DNA of 64,000 nucleotides from Pseudomonas sp. dw_612. Lineage in GTDB: Bacteria > Pseudomonadota > Gammaproteobacteria > Pseudomonadales > Pseudomonadaceae. This document shows, piece after piece, positions 1 through 9,289 of this stretch (the stretch's first letter is position 1; the number at the start of each line of letters is the position of its first letter). The position numbers were made by a program, and so were the translations under genes. The DNA is taken from assembly GCF_018449725.1 (NCBI RefSeq), contig NZ_JAAVVC010000001.1:124001-188000 (forward strand), given 5' to 3'. The notes beneath the pieces were generated by a model. That model saw only the letters and a program-made list of their open reading frames with translations. It was not told where the DNA came from and searched no databases.

Positions 1-731
1 CGCGAACTCATGTTCGCCAGGCTCGCCATGCGTTCGATGCTGAAGGCTTCGTCGAGGTGTTCGAGCACGTAGTTTTGCACGCGGGTGATGGGCGTTTCCT
101 GCGGGGCGACCGTGGCCATCAACGGACTGAACTGCGCCTGCCCGCCCTGGCGTTTCATCACCACCAACAACACTTTGGCCACGTCCTGGGCGACTTTTTT
201 GCCGTGGTCCTGGGCGACGATCGCCAAGGCCAGGTCGATGCCCGCCGTGACCCCGCCGGAGGTGATGAGGTTGCGATCCTCGACGTAGATTTGATCGGTT
301 TCGACCATCGCTTTCGGAAAACCTTTGATCAGCCGTTCGGTGTAGTGCCAGTGAGTGGTCACGCGATAACCGTCGAGCAAACCGGCATGCCCGAGCACAA
401 AGGCACCGGTGCAGATCGAGCCATAACGTCCGGCGCGGGTCACGGCACCGCGCAGCCAGGCCAGCAAGGGCTGCGGTTTGTCGTTGTAGGCGCCGGGGCC
501 GCCGGGGATCAACAACAGGTCGTAGTGTGCGCTGGCCTGATCGATATGCAGGTCAGCCTGGACGCTGACGCCATTGGACGCGCGCAGCGGACCGTGCTCG
601 GTGCCGAGCATCGACAACACATAGTGGTCGGCCGGTTCCAGGTAACGGTTGGCGATGGAAAACACCTCCATCGGCCCGGCCATGTCGAGCAGGAGAAAGT
701 TGGGGAACAGCACCATTGCCACGGTTTTCAT
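1..731 (-). CDS. GlxA-type transcriptional regulator (DJ-1/PfpI domain plus AraC HTH), partial
   Basis: The reading frame starts at an ATG at 731 and runs off the left edge, so the C-terminus is missing. The N-terminal ~170 residues are a DJ-1/PfpI amidotransferase-like fold: LFPNFLLLDMAGPMEVF opens it and the nucleophile-elbow region reads SICTGAFVLGHAGLL. The visible end (NYVLEHLDEAFSIERMASLA) is the beginning of an AraC-type helix-turn-helix. Relatives sense small amines or amino-acid derivatives and activate catabolic genes; the ligand here is unknown. It is followed downstream of its start by a REP pair and then the divergent pirin gene. Confidence 0.88.
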   Translation of the reverse strand, partial: MKTVAMVLFPNFLLLDMAGPMEVFSIANRYLEPADHYVLSMLGTEHGPLRASNGVSVQADLHIDQASAHYDLLLIPGGPGAYNDKPQPLLAWLRGAVTRAGRYGSICTGAFVLGHAGLLDGYRVTTHWHYTERLIKGFPKAMVETDQIYVEDRNLITSGGVTAGIDLALAIVAQDHGKKVAQDVAKVLLVVMKRQGGQAQFSPLMATVAPQETPITRVQNYVLEHLDEAFSIERMASLANMSS

Positions 732-786
732 GGGTTGAGCATCGCTGAGGTCATAAGAAGAACTGCCCATCTGTTAAACACCGAAT

Positions 787-885
787 CCCCTGTGGGAGCG
801 GGCTTGCTCGCGAAGGCGGCATCACATTCAACATCATGGCTGACTGATACACCGCCTTCGCGAGCAAGCCCGCTCCCACAGGGGG
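787..885. repeat. REP inverted pair (BIME)
   Basis: Two copies of the Pseudomonas REP core (TGTGGGAGCGGGCTTGCTCG and its reverse complement) face each other around a ~45-nt centre. The pair fills most of the gap between the GlxA-type regulator and pirin. Apart from this pair I see no gene in 732-1068. Confidence 0.93.
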
Positions 886-1068
886 TTGTGTGGTTTGCAT
901 TATGGCCAAGTGTGGCGAGGGTGTCGGATAAGAATGCGTGATCCCTCGCACAAAACTGTCAACCTGAAAGAGACAGTATTTCAATTTTCATCTACTTATT
1001 GCATCTACGGGTAACCATTAACCTTCTCCTCACTCGGACGAATTCACGTCCTGACAGGAGATTTCATC

Positions 1069-1791
1069 ATGCTGACCCTTCGCAAAGCCTCGGATCGCGG
1101 CGCGGCCAATCACGGTTGGTTGAAGTCGTTCCACACCTTTTCCTTCGCCAACTATCGCAACCCGAAAGAGCAGGGTTTTTCCGACCTGTTGGTGATCAAC
1201 GATGACCGCGTGGCGGCCGGCAAAGGCTTTGGCCAGCACCCGCACCGGGACATGGAGATTTTCTCCTATGTGCTCGAAGGCGCCCTGGAACACAAGGACA
1301 CCCTGGGCACCGGTTCGGTGATCCGCCCCGGCGATGTGCAACTGATGAGCGCCGGCAGCGGCGTGGCCCACAGCGAGTACAACCACTCGGCCACCCGTGG
1401 CGTGCACTTTCTGCAAATCTGGATCGTGCCTGAGGTCAGTGGTGCCAAACCGCGTTATCAGCAAGAGCATTTCAGCACCCAGAAAAAACGTGGGCGCTTG
1501 CAGTTGATCATCTCCCCGGACGGAGCCAGCGGTTCGCTGCAAGTCCGTCAGGACGCACGGGTGTATGCCGGGCTGTTTGATGGCAAGGAAAGCGCCACTT
1601 TGGAATTGGCAGCCAACCGTTATGCCTATGTGCACGTAGCTCGTGGCAGTGTTGAACTCAATGGCATGCAATTGCAGGAAGGCGATGGTGTGCGGGTTCG
1701 GGAAGAACAGGTGCTGACGTTAGGCAATGGCGTGGATGCCGAGGTGTTGGTGTTTGATTTGCGGCCGCAGGAATTGCCGGAAATGCCATAA
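1069..1791 (+). CDS. Pirin family protein
   Basis: A 240-residue bicupin of the pirin/YhhW family. The N-terminal cupin keeps the four metal ligands of the quercetinase-active members: His57 and His59 in GQHPHRDMEI, His101 and Glu103 in VAHSEYNH. The start is supported by CAGGAG about 9 nt upstream. Family members act as iron-dependent dioxygenases on flavonols or as redox-sensing cofactors; the sequence does not decide between these. The gene stands alone, and its 3' end abuts an inverted repeat shared with the convergent LysR gene. Confidence 0.92.
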   Translation: MLTLRKASDRGAANHGWLKSFHTFSFANYRNPKEQGFSDLLVINDDRVAAGKGFGQHPHRDMEIFSYVLEGALEHKDTLGTGSVIRPGDVQLMSAGSGVAHSEYNHSATRGVHFLQIWIVPEVSGAKPRYQQEHFSTQKKRGRLQLIISPDGASGSLQVRQDARVYAGLFDGKESATLELAANRYAYVHVARGSVELNGMQLQEGDGVRVREEQVLTLGNGVDAEVLVFDLRPQELPEMP

Positions 1792-1801
1792 CCGCAACAG
1801 G

Positions 1802-1958
1802 CCCCGTAGCAGTTGTCGAGCCCCAGCGAGGCTGCGTTCGGCGGCGAAGCCGTCGTAAAATCAGGCACCGCGGTGTTTCAAGTAAACCGTGGTGGCCGGA
1901 TTGACGACGGCTTCGCCGCCGAACGCAGCCTCGCTGGGGCTCGACAGCTGCTACGGGG
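1802..1958. repeat. Large inverted repeat, class 'CGTAGCAGCTGTCGAG'
   Basis: A ~157-bp near-palindrome whose arms read CCCCGTAGCAGTTGTCGAGC...GGCGGCGAAGCCGTCGTAAA and back. It fills the whole space between two convergent genes; the LysR stop codon starts at the next base. A close relative lies at 50856-51012 and a diverged one at 22483. It could form a long hairpin that ends transcription from both sides. Confidence 0.88.
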
Positions 1959-2834
1959 CTACTCGGTTGTATTCGAAAACTCCTCGACGATTTCATCTAT
2001 CACCGCCCTCACCCGCGCCGTGTGCCGCAGGTCTGCGTGGGTCACCAGCCACACGTCATACGGCACTGGCCGCGTGCGTTCCGGCCACAATCGGACCAAC
2101 CCGTCCCGCTCCCCCATGTACACCGGAATCTCGCCGACCCCGATCCCCGCCGCAATGGATCGCCGCACCAGCAGACCCGACCCCAGGCTCGACACAATCC
2201 GCCCACGGGTCACCGGTTCCGACACCAGCGTCATCTCCTTGTTACTCGCGAGATACGGCTGATACACCACCAAATCATGCCCTTCAAACGCCGAACCCGG
2301 CGCCGGCACGCCGTGGGTGTCGATATAGCCTTGGGAGGCAAACAGCCCCACCGGCCAGCGCGCAATGCGCCGGGCGATCAGGTCCGGGTTGTCCGGTCGG
2401 GCGTTGCGCACGGCGATGTCAGCTTCGCGCTTGGCCAGGCTGATCATTTGCGTCGACGCGTCCAGTTGCACCCGCACATCCGGGTGTTTGTCGTGCAACC
2501 GGGCAATCGCCGGGATCAGGAAATCGATCGCCAGAGAATCGGTGGTGCTGACCCGCACGGTGCCGGTCAACCGATCATCCAGGCCCTGGATTTGCCGCTG
2601 CAGCTCCAGCGCCGACACTTCCATTTTCTCCACGGCCTGCAACGCCGCTTCGCCCACCGCTGTCAGCGCATAACCTTCGGAAGTCCGCAGGAACAGCGTC
2701 GCGCTCAGGGACTTTTCCAACGCCGTGACCCGCCGCCCGACGGTGGCCTGATCGACGCCCAGCACCCGCGCCGCGCCACGTAACGTCGATTCACGGCACA
2801 CCGCCAGAAACACCCGTGCGTCATCCCAATTCAT
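1959..2834 (-). CDS. LysR family transcriptional regulator
   Basis: A 291-residue LysR regulator. The N-terminal winged HTH (DDARVFLAVCRESTLRGAAR followed by VDQATVGRRVTALEK) is typical, and the rest is a substrate-binding-like effector domain. I chose the ATG at 2834 because GAGGGAAG lies just upstream and LysR proteins begin immediately before the HTH; an in-frame ATG 21 nt earlier is less likely. It is transcribed divergently from the MFS gene at 2948, so that transporter is its probable target. Confidence 0.9.
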   Translation of the reverse strand: MNWDDARVFLAVCRESTLRGAARVLGVDQATVGRRVTALEKSLSATLFLRTSEGYALTAVGEAALQAVEKMEVSALELQRQIQGLDDRLTGTVRVSTTDSLAIDFLIPAIARLHDKHPDVRVQLDASTQMISLAKREADIAVRNARPDNPDLIARRIARWPVGLFASQGYIDTHGVPAPGSAFEGHDLVVYQPYLASNKEMTLVSEPVTRGRIVSSLGSGLLVRRSIAAGIGVGEIPVYMGERDGLVRLWPERTRPVPYDVWLVTHADLRHTARVRAVIDEIVEEFSNTTE

Positions 2835-2947
2835 ACGACTTCCCTCGCAATGCATATTCGCATCACTGTAGCGCGAAATCGCTGCATTACTGCATCAATA
2901 AACCCCGATACGCTGGACGCCAGAGATAACCTCACAGGACCGTTCTC

Positions 2948-4195
2948 ATGCACAGCACATCGACCACCCCGCGCAGCGCAATCTGGCTGCCGATCTTCGC
3001 CGGCCTCTGCGCCAGCCTGGTCAGCATTGGCCTGGCGCGTTTTGCCTATACGCCGCTGATTCCTTCGTTGATCCAGGCGCAATGGTTTTCCGCCAATGAC
3101 GTGGTGTACCTCGGCGCCGCCAACCTGGTGGGTTACCTGATCGGCGCACTGATCGGTCATCCGCTGGCTCGACGCGTGGGCAACAGCAGCGCCCTGCGCC
3201 TGATGATGCTGGCGGTGACGCTGTCATTTTTCGCCTGTGGCTTTCCGTTGTCGGTGAGTTGGTTCTTCGGCTGGCGCTTGCTGTCGGGGGTGGCCGGTGG
3301 CGCGATCATGGTGTTGGTGGCGGCGACCGTGTTGCCCCATGTGCCGGTGTCTCGTCGAGGCTTGGCCAGCGGTGCGATTTTCCTCGGCATCGGCCTGGGC
3401 ATTGCCGGTTCGGGGACGATTGTGCCGCCGCTGCTCAGTCTGGGTTTGCAGAACACTTGGTTCGGCTTAGGCGTGCTGGCGCTGGTGTTGACCGCCGCGA
3501 GCTGGTTTGGCTGGCCGACCTCTACCCCACAGCACGCCGCACTGGTGATTAGCGACAGCGTGAAGTCGCCCACCCCGCCGGGCCTTTATCTGCTGTTTGC
3601 CCAGTACGCGTTCATGGCGGCCGGGTTGGTGCCGGCGATGGTGTTCCTGGTGGACTTTGTCGCCCGAGGCCTCCGCGCCGGGGCGCATGTCGGTGCGCTG
3701 ATCTGGGTCATGTATGGCCTGGGCGCGATTGTCGGGCCGGTGAGCTATGGTTTTCTCGCCGACAAACTCGGCGCGCGGTTGAGCATTCGGATTGTGTTGG
3801 TGGTGCAGGCGATTGCCTTGGGTTTGCTGGCAATTTCCAGTTCCTTTATGGCCCTGGCGTTGCTCGCCGTGATCCTCGGCTCGTTCCCGCCGGGCATCGT
3901 GCCGCTGGCGCTGGCCCGGGTGCATGAACTGGTGCCCAATCACCATCAACAGCAGATTGCCTGGAGCCGTGCCACGGTGTCGTTTGCCACGTTTCAGGCG
4001 CTGACCGGGTTTGCCTATTCGGCGATTTTCAATGCCAGTGGCGGGCAGCATGCACTGTTGTTTGTGCTGGCCGCTGGGGCCATTGTTGTTGCATTGGTTC
4101 TGGAATTGGCGATGCGGTTAATCGCCAAAATCAAAAGATCGCAGGCTTCGCCAGCTCCTACATTGAATCGCATACACCCTGTAGGAGCTGTGTAG
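2948..4195 (+). CDS. YbfB/YjiJ family MFS transporter
   Basis: A 415-residue, twelve-helix major facilitator of the YbfB/YjiJ family. The opening IFAGLCASLVSIGLARFAYTP and the arginine-rich loop LIGHPLARRVGN are characteristic. The substrate is unknown; such proteins usually act as exporters. The last ~17 residues (after KIKRS) are encoded inside a repeat (4152-4212), so the native C-terminus has probably been replaced or extended by repeat-derived sequence. Confidence 0.87.
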   Translation: MHSTSTTPRSAIWLPIFAGLCASLVSIGLARFAYTPLIPSLIQAQWFSANDVVYLGAANLVGYLIGALIGHPLARRVGNSSALRLMMLAVTLSFFACGFPLSVSWFFGWRLLSGVAGGAIMVLVAATVLPHVPVSRRGLASGAIFLGIGLGIAGSGTIVPPLLSLGLQNTWFGLGVLALVLTAASWFGWPTSTPQHAALVISDSVKSPTPPGLYLLFAQYAFMAAGLVPAMVFLVDFVARGLRAGAHVGALIWVMYGLGAIVGPVSYGFLADKLGARLSIRIVLVVQAIALGLLAISSSFMALALLAVILGSFPPGIVPLALARVHELVPNHHQQQIAWSRATVSFATFQALTGFAYSAIFNASGGQHALLFVLAAGAIVVALVLELAMRLIAKIKRSQASPAPTLNRIHPVGAV

Positions 4196-4212
4196 GAGCT
4201 GTGTAGGAGCTG
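4152..4212. repeat. Inverted CAGCTCCTACA element with three 11-bp tandem copies
   Basis: CAGCTCCTACA at 4152-4162 faces TGTAGGAGCTG at 4180-4190. TGTAGGAGCTG is then repeated head to tail at 4191-4201 and 4202-4212. The left half overlaps the end of the MFS gene and supplies its stop codon. Confidence 0.9.
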
Positions 4213-4296
4213 TCGAGTGAAACGAGGCTGAGATCTTTTGATCTTTCAACACCACAACACGGTCCCACTTATCAATCACCTCCACAGGAACCCAAA

Positions 4297-5298
4297 ATGA
4301 CCCTGCCCCAAACCATGACCCTGATCGAAATCACCCAACCCGGCGGCCCCGACGTCCTGCAACCTCGCGACGTGCCCATGCCCACGGTGGCCGCCGGTGA
4401 AGTGCTGATCCGCGTGCACGCCGCCGGGGTCAATCGTCCGGACGTAATCCAGCGCGCCGGCAAGTACCCGATGAAACCCGGCATGAGCCCGATCCCCGGC
4501 CTGGAAGTGGCCGGCGAAGTGGTCGCCATCGGCAAAGGGGTGAGTGAGTTTGTGCTCGGCGACAAGGTCTGTGCCCTGACCAACGGCGGCGGTTACGCGC
4601 AATATTGCGTCGCCCCGGCAAGCCAGACGTTGCCGATTCCCGATGACATGGACTGGATTCAAGCCGCCGCCATTCCGGAAACCTTCTTCACGGTCTGGGC
4701 CAATCTGTTTGAAATGGGCGGCGCCAGCAAAGGCCAGCGCGCCTTGATCCACGGTGGAACCAGCGGCATCGGCACCACCGCGCTGATGCTCTGCCGCGAG
4801 TTCGGCGTCGAAGCGTTCGCCACCGCTGGCAGCGAGGAAAAGTGCGAGGCGATTCGTAAACTCGGGGCCAAGGCGATCAACTATCGCGAGAAGGATTTCG
4901 CCGAAGTCATTGCCGAGAAAACCGCCGGCAAAGGCGTCAACGTGATCCTCGACATCATGGGTGGCTCGTACTTCAACAACAACGTGGCCGCCCTGGCCAT
5001 GGAAGGCCGACTGGTGATGCTCGGTTTCCTCGGCGGCGCCCATGCCAAGGACGTCGACTTACTGGCAATCATGGCCAAACGCGCGATCATCACCGGCTCA
5101 CTGCTGCGCTCGCGCACCCAGGAAGAAAAAGCCGCCATCGCCCAAGGGTTGTACGAATACGTCTGGCCGGTGCTGTCGGCCGGGCGATGCATGCCGATGA
5201 TCGACAAGGTCTACCCGTTCACCGACGCCGCCCAGGCCCATGCGCGGATGGAAGCCGGCGATCACATCGGCAAAATTGTCTTGAAAATGGATCAGTAA
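4297..5298 (+). CDS. NAD(P)H-quinone oxidoreductase (zeta-crystallin/PIG3 type)
   Basis: A 333-residue zinc-free medium-chain dehydrogenase. GroES-like part: [19 protein letters not shown] and NGGGYAQYC. Rossmann part: the dinucleotide-binding stretch [20 protein letters not shown] near residue 148. AGGAA sits ~8 nt before this ATG; a second ATG 18 nt on is an alternative. It should reduce quinones or enones with NADPH. Its stop overlaps the convergent deoC stop by a few bases. Confidence 0.92.
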   Translation: MTLPQTMTLIEITQPGGPDVLQPRDVPMPTVAAGEVLIRVHAAGVNRPDVIQRAGKYPMKPGMSPIPGLEVAGEVVAIGKGVSEFVLGDKVCALTNGGGYAQYCVAPASQTLPIPDDMDWIQAAAIPETFFTVWANLFEMGGASKGQRALIHGGTSGIGTTALMLCREFGVEAFATAGSEEKCEAIRKLGAKAINYREKDFAEVIAEKTAGKGVNVILDIMGGSYFNNNVAALAMEGRLVMLGFLGGAHAKDVDLLAIMAKRAIITGSLLRSRTQEEKAAIAQGLYEYVWPVLSAGRCMPMIDKVYPFTDAAQAHARMEAGDHIGKIVLKMDQ

Positions 5299-5975
5299 CC
5301 CTCACCCGCCGACTGCGCACCCCCGATGATCGCGATGCCGGAGCTGCTGCCCAGACGGGTCGCGCCGGCCTCGATCATCGCCACGGCGGTCGGGTAATCG
5401 CGCACGCCGCCCGAGGCTTTCACGCCGATGGTTGGACCCACGGTGCGGCGCATCAGGGCGACGTCTTCGACCGTGGCGCCGCTGCGGCTGAAACCAGTGG
5501 AAGTCTTGACGAACGCGACGTTGAGCTCGCGGCAGATTTCGCAGGCCTTCACTTTTTCCGCATCGGTGAGCAGGCAGGTTTCGAGGATGACCTTCAGCGG
5601 TACATTGCCGCAGGCCTGTTTGACCTGGGCGATGTCGTCCTGGACCTCGGCGAACAAACCGTCCTTCAACCAGCCAATGTTCAACACCATGTCGATCTCC
5701 CCCGCGCCGGCGGCAATCGCCCGCTCGGCTTCGAAGGCCTTGGTGTCACTCAATCCGGCGCCCAGCGGGAAGCCGATGACCGCGCAAACTTTGACGTTAT
5801 GCCCGGTCAGGCACTGCGCGGCGAGGGGCACCTGCGCGGAATTCACGCACACTGAATAGAAGCCATGTTCCGCGGCCTCGCGGCACAGGGTGGCGATTTG
5901 TTCGCGGCTGGCGTCCGGCGCGAGCAAGGTGTGATCGATGTACTGCGCCAGTGCCTGGGGTGGGAGATGGGCCAT
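5292..5975 (-). CDS. deoC: Deoxyribose-phosphate aldolase
   Basis: A 227-residue class I aldolase that cleaves 2-deoxyribose 5-phosphate to glyceraldehyde 3-phosphate and acetaldehyde. The Schiff-base lysine is Lys157 in [10 protein letters not shown]. The assisting residues Asp95 ([10 protein letters not shown]) and Lys186 (GVKASGGVR) are present. I chose the ATG at 5975 because AGGAG lies 9 nt upstream and the length matches the family. It faces away from the deoR-type gene across the palindrome at 6062-6079 and completes the deoxyribose pathway encoded at 6.9-10.2 kb. Confidence 0.95.
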   Translation of the reverse strand: MAHLPPQALAQYIDHTLLAPDASREQIATLCREAAEHGFYSVCVNSAQVPLAAQCLTGHNVKVCAVIGFPLGAGLSDTKAFEAERAIAAGAGEIDMVLNIGWLKDGLFAEVQDDIAQVKQACGNVPLKVILETCLLTDAEKVKACEICRELNVAFVKTSTGFSRSGATVEDVALMRRTVGPTIGVKASGGVRDYPTAVAMIEAGATRLGSSSGIAIIGGAQSAGEGY

Positions 5976-6061
5976 CGCAAAAACTCCTGTTTGTATATTC
6001 AAATGCCCCTGCGCCACAATCGAGGATCATTTGCGCAAAAACGTTACAAAACTCACAATTA

Positions 6062-6079
6062 ATGTTACTTAAATAACAT
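6062..6079. promoter_or_regulatory. Deo operator 1 between deoC and the DeoR-type gene
   Basis: ATGTTACTTAAATAACAT is an 18-bp palindrome with one mismatched pair. It lies 17 nt before the regulator's start codon and 86 nt upstream of deoC, well placed to control both divergent genes. The same core, perfect, stands before deoK at 10268-10283. Confidence 0.8.
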
Positions 6080-6096
6080 CAACAATCAACCCCGGA

Positions 6097-6867
6097 ATGC
6101 CTGTGGACAGTAAAAAAGCCGAGCGTCTCAAGCTGATTCAACAAGCCCTGCAAGACCAGAGCGCCATTCACCTGCGCGAAATGGCCGCATTGCTGGACGT
6201 GTCGGAGATGACCCTGCGCCGCGACCTGAGCAAGTACACCGACCATCTGCGCCTGCTCGGCGGCTACATCACCAAGATTCACGACGGCAATGAACCCGGC
6301 GATTACCGTGTGGCCGAACAGGACACCCGGCATGTCGAGGAAAAACGTCGCATCGGCAAACTCGCCGCGCGGTTTATCCAGCCCGGCGACACGGTGTTTT
6401 TCGACTGCGGCACCACCACGCCATTCGTGGTGGATTTCATCCCCGACGAGCTTGAATTCACCGCCGTGTGCAACTCCCTCAACGTACTGCTCAAACTCTC
6501 GCAAAAACCCAACTGCCACATCGTGGTGTGCGGCGGCACGTTCCATCGCAAAAACCAGGTGTTCGAGAACCAGACCGAATTCGGCATCCTCGACAGCGTG
6601 CGCCTGACCTGGGCCTTTGTGTCCGCCGCCGGGGTCAGCCAGGACTTCGGCGTGACCTGCTTCAATTTCAATGAAGTGGAGGTCAAGCAGAAGGTCCTGC
6701 GCCAGGCGCAACAACGGTTGCTACTGGCCGACCACAGCAAGTTCGACACCGTGCGCACCGCGCATTTCGCGGCCCTTGAGGATTTCCAGTACGTGGTCAG
6801 CGACAAGAAAATCCCCAAGGTTTATCGCAACGCCATCGCGGCCAGCGGCGCACAGTTGATTATCTGA
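6097..6867 (+). CDS. DeoR family repressor of deoxyribose catabolism (DeoQ-like)
   Basis: A 256-residue DeoR-family regulator. The N-terminal HTH_DeoR is RLKLIQQALQDQSAIHLREM with DVSEMTLRRDL. The C-terminal sugar-phosphate sensor domain has the FDCGTTTPF and ICNS-like CNSLNVLL motifs. It sits inside the deo island, as DeoQ does in the Salmonella deoQKPX cluster, so deoxyribose 5-phosphate is the likely inducer. The palindrome just before it implies autoregulation. Its 3' end overlaps the convergent deoX gene by 8 nt. Confidence 0.87.
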   Translation: MPVDSKKAERLKLIQQALQDQSAIHLREMAALLDVSEMTLRRDLSKYTDHLRLLGGYITKIHDGNEPGDYRVAEQDTRHVEEKRRIGKLAARFIQPGDTVFFDCGTTTPFVVDFIPDELEFTAVCNSLNVLLKLSQKPNCHIVVCGGTFHRKNQVFENQTEFGILDSVRLTWAFVSAAGVSQDFGVTCFNFNEVEVKQKVLRQAQQRLLLADHSKFDTVRTAHFAALEDFQYVVSDKKIPKVYRNAIAASGAQLII

Positions 6868-7918
6868 TCATGGCTTGTTGCTCGGCCTTGTTCAGATAAC
6901 CGGTGGTGACCTTGAACGCCGCCATCTCCCCCGCCGCCAGCGAGCGCACGTGGCCCTTGGCGGACTCGGCGCGATAGCCTTCCGGCTCGCAAGTGGCGGG
7001 CAAGATAAACGCCGCCACTTGTTGATCGGGGTTATGCAAAATCCAGCGCGCGGCATGCTCGAACTGGTCGGGGCGATAGCGCGTGTAGAACGCCGCGCCG
7101 TCCGGATGACTCAGCAGAAAATGCGCATCGCCGTTTGAGTCTGCACGTACGCCGTCGAAGAAAAACACGATCTCCGGGTCGTAGAGGTCCGGGCGATCCA
7201 GACAGCGGAACTGTTCCGGTTCCAATGCCAATTGCTCCATGTAACGGCTCCAGGCCGGCGTCGGTTTGACGTGGGCTGGCACGCTGCTGCGCAGGCGCAC
7301 CCGCTCAAATCCCAGTGGCTCAATAAACCGCGCACCCTCGACGTAGGCGTAATTCATGTGGGCCATGTACATCAGGTCCATGGGTTTACCGGCCAGGTTG
7401 GTCACGCTCATGGCGATGTCGAACAACGCAGAATCGGCACGCAAGGTCACGCTCGGGCTAGCCAGATAACGATCGCCGAAACCCTGGGCGTATTCGTACT
7501 CGCCACCCAGGCGCAGGAACGGTCCGGCGCTGTCTTCACCGACTTCCAGCCAGGCGCGATCCATCGCCGCGCAAGGCATTTCGCCGTGCAGCGGATGATC
7601 GTCCTCGGGCGTCGGGCAGCCGTTGCGCAGCAAGCCGCTGTGGAACATGAAACAGCCGTAAGTGCCGATCACCGTCGGGCTGGGCCTTGGCTGGCTGAAC
7701 AGGTTGCTCATGGTCAGGTCGCAACCGTCGAACACGGCGTCCCAGATCATCTGGCCTTGATACGGCAGCACCACCAGTTTTCCGCGGCTGTTGGCCAGTT
7801 CCAGCGCCAGTACGCCGCTGGGATAAACGCTGGCGCTGACCCTGAATTGCTCTGATTCGAGCAGCGTCTTCGGCGCTTCACCAAACAGCGCCGGATAGAG
7901 ATTGATCCGCGTGCTCAT
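6860..7918 (-). CDS. deoX: DeoX-like protein, DUF4432/aldose-1-epimerase fold
   Basis: A 352-residue protein of the DUF4432/galactose-mutarotase-like family (FMFHSGLLRNGCPTPEDDHP, LHGEMPCA). In Salmonella the equivalent gene is deoX, needed for good growth on deoxyribose but without a proven reaction; mutarotation of the sugar is the reasonable guess. The ATG at 7918 overlaps the transporter stop as ATGA, so translation is coupled. Third gene of the deoK-deoP-deoX operon. Confidence 0.85.
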   Translation of the reverse strand: MSTRINLYPALFGEAPKTLLESEQFRVSASVYPSGVLALELANSRGKLVVLPYQGQMIWDAVFDGCDLTMSNLFSQPRPSPTVIGTYGCFMFHSGLLRNGCPTPEDDHPLHGEMPCAAMDRAWLEVGEDSAGPFLRLGGEYEYAQGFGDRYLASPSVTLRADSALFDIAMSVTNLAGKPMDLMYMAHMNYAYVEGARFIEPLGFERVRLRSSVPAHVKPTPAWSRYMEQLALEPEQFRCLDRPDLYDPEIVFFFDGVRADSNGDAHFLLSHPDGAAFYTRYRPDQFEHAARWILHNPDQQVAAFILPATCEPEGYRAESAKGHVRSLAAGEMAAFKVTTGYLNKAEQQAMIR

Positions 7919-9246
7919 GAAGTCACCGCCGTACCCACCGGTGCCCGTTCGCTGGCGCAATGGCGCAGGCAACGCACCGCATAAGCGACGATCACGATGA
8001 AGCACAACAACGGCACGCTGTAGGCCAGTTGCATGTTGCCGCCGCTGTAATCGGACAGCAGGCCCTGGAAGATCGGAATCACCCCGCCACCGACGATGCT
8101 CATGACCAGCAGCGAACCGCCGACGCCAGTGTCTTCACCGAGACCGTCGATGGTCAGGCCATAAATGGTCGGCCAGCATGGACCGAGGAACACGCTCACA
8201 CCGACTGCCGCATACACTGCGGTGATGTTCGGCACGAGGATGGTGTAGGCCAGCAACACGATGCACAGCACGCCGTACACCGCCAGCACCTTGGCCGGGT
8301 GCAGTTTGCGCATCAGCACGTTGGCGATCATTTTGCCGATGAAATACATGGCGAAAGTCGTCAGCAAGAACCACGACGCGCTGCGCTCGTTCATCCCGCC
8401 CAACTGCATGGCCAGGCGAATGGTGAAACTCCACACGCCAACTTGCGCGCCGACGTACAAGAACTGCGCCAGCACGCCGAAGGTGAAACGCTTGTTGCCC
8501 CACAACCGCGACAGGCTCTGGCCGAGGCTGGCGGTTTTCTTGCTCGCGGTCTGCACGCCTTTGCACGCCGGAAACCGGGTGATGGCGACCAGGATGAACA
8601 TCAGCACCAGCACCGCGATCATCCATTTGTACGGCAGCAAGGTGGACTGGATCATTTGCAGTTGCTGGATCGCCGCGTCCGAGGCGCTCATTTGCGTGAG
8701 CTGCTCGCGGGTGGCATCGGTGTCCTTGAACATCACGAAGCTGCCGACATACACCCCGGCCATCGCGCCGAACGGGTGAAAGGTCTGGGAGATATTCAGG
8801 CGACGGGTGCCGGTTTCACGCGGGCCCATCAGCGTCGAGTAGGTGTTGCACGCGGTTTCGAGGAACGACAGCCCCGCCGCGATCACGAACAGCGCCAGCA
8901 GGAACATGCCGTACTTGGCGGTCGATGCCGCCGGGAAGAACAGCAGGCAACCGAGCATGTACAGCATCAGGCCGATCAGGATAGTGGTCTTGTAGCTGAA
9001 ACGCCGAACCACCAATGCCGCCGGGATCGCCACGAAAAAGTAGCCGAGGTAAAACGCCGATTGCACGAACGCAGTCTGGAAATCGCTGAGCAGGAAGGCT
9101 TTCTTGAAATGCGCGATGAGCACGTCGTTCATGCTCGCGGCCGCCGCCCACAGCGCAAAGATGCTGCACAGCAAGATGAAGGCGAACCAGGGCGTGCGGT
9201 TCAGGTAGAAACCATCGGGCGTCTGTTGGAGCGGAGGCTTTGTCAT
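7915..9246 (-). CDS. deoP: Deoxyribose permease, FucP-type sugar:H+ symporter
   Basis: A 443-residue, twelve-helix MFS protein of the FucP/sugar MFS group (FALWAAAASMNDVLIAHFKK, YLGYFFVAIPAALVVRRFSY, LGPCWPTIYGLTIDGLGEDT). Its place between deoK and deoX matches DeoP of the Salmonella cluster, which imports 2-deoxy-D-ribose. GGAG lies 8 nt before the ATG at 9246. The assignment to deoxyribose rests on context; the fold alone would allow fucose or another sugar. Confidence 0.87.
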   Translation of the reverse strand: MTKPPLQQTPDGFYLNRTPWFAFILLCSIFALWAAAASMNDVLIAHFKKAFLLSDFQTAFVQSAFYLGYFFVAIPAALVVRRFSYKTTILIGLMLYMLGCLLFFPAASTAKYGMFLLALFVIAAGLSFLETACNTYSTLMGPRETGTRRLNISQTFHPFGAMAGVYVGSFVMFKDTDATREQLTQMSASDAAIQQLQMIQSTLLPYKWMIAVLVLMFILVAITRFPACKGVQTASKKTASLGQSLSRLWGNKRFTFGVLAQFLYVGAQVGVWSFTIRLAMQLGGMNERSASWFLLTTFAMYFIGKMIANVLMRKLHPAKVLAVYGVLCIVLLAYTILVPNITAVYAAVGVSVFLGPCWPTIYGLTIDGLGEDTGVGGSLLVMSIVGGGVIPIFQGLLSDYSGGNMQLAYSVPLLCFIVIVAYAVRCLRHCASERAPVGTAVTS

Positions 9247-9289
9247 TGTTGTTCTCCGGGTGAGTTTCGAGGGGTGAATCAGTTCGGTG

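Noticed and set aside
57..941. A plus-strand frame across the left-edge regulator and REP pair
   Set aside because: It is antisense to a clear GlxA-type coding sequence and ends by reading through a REP pair.
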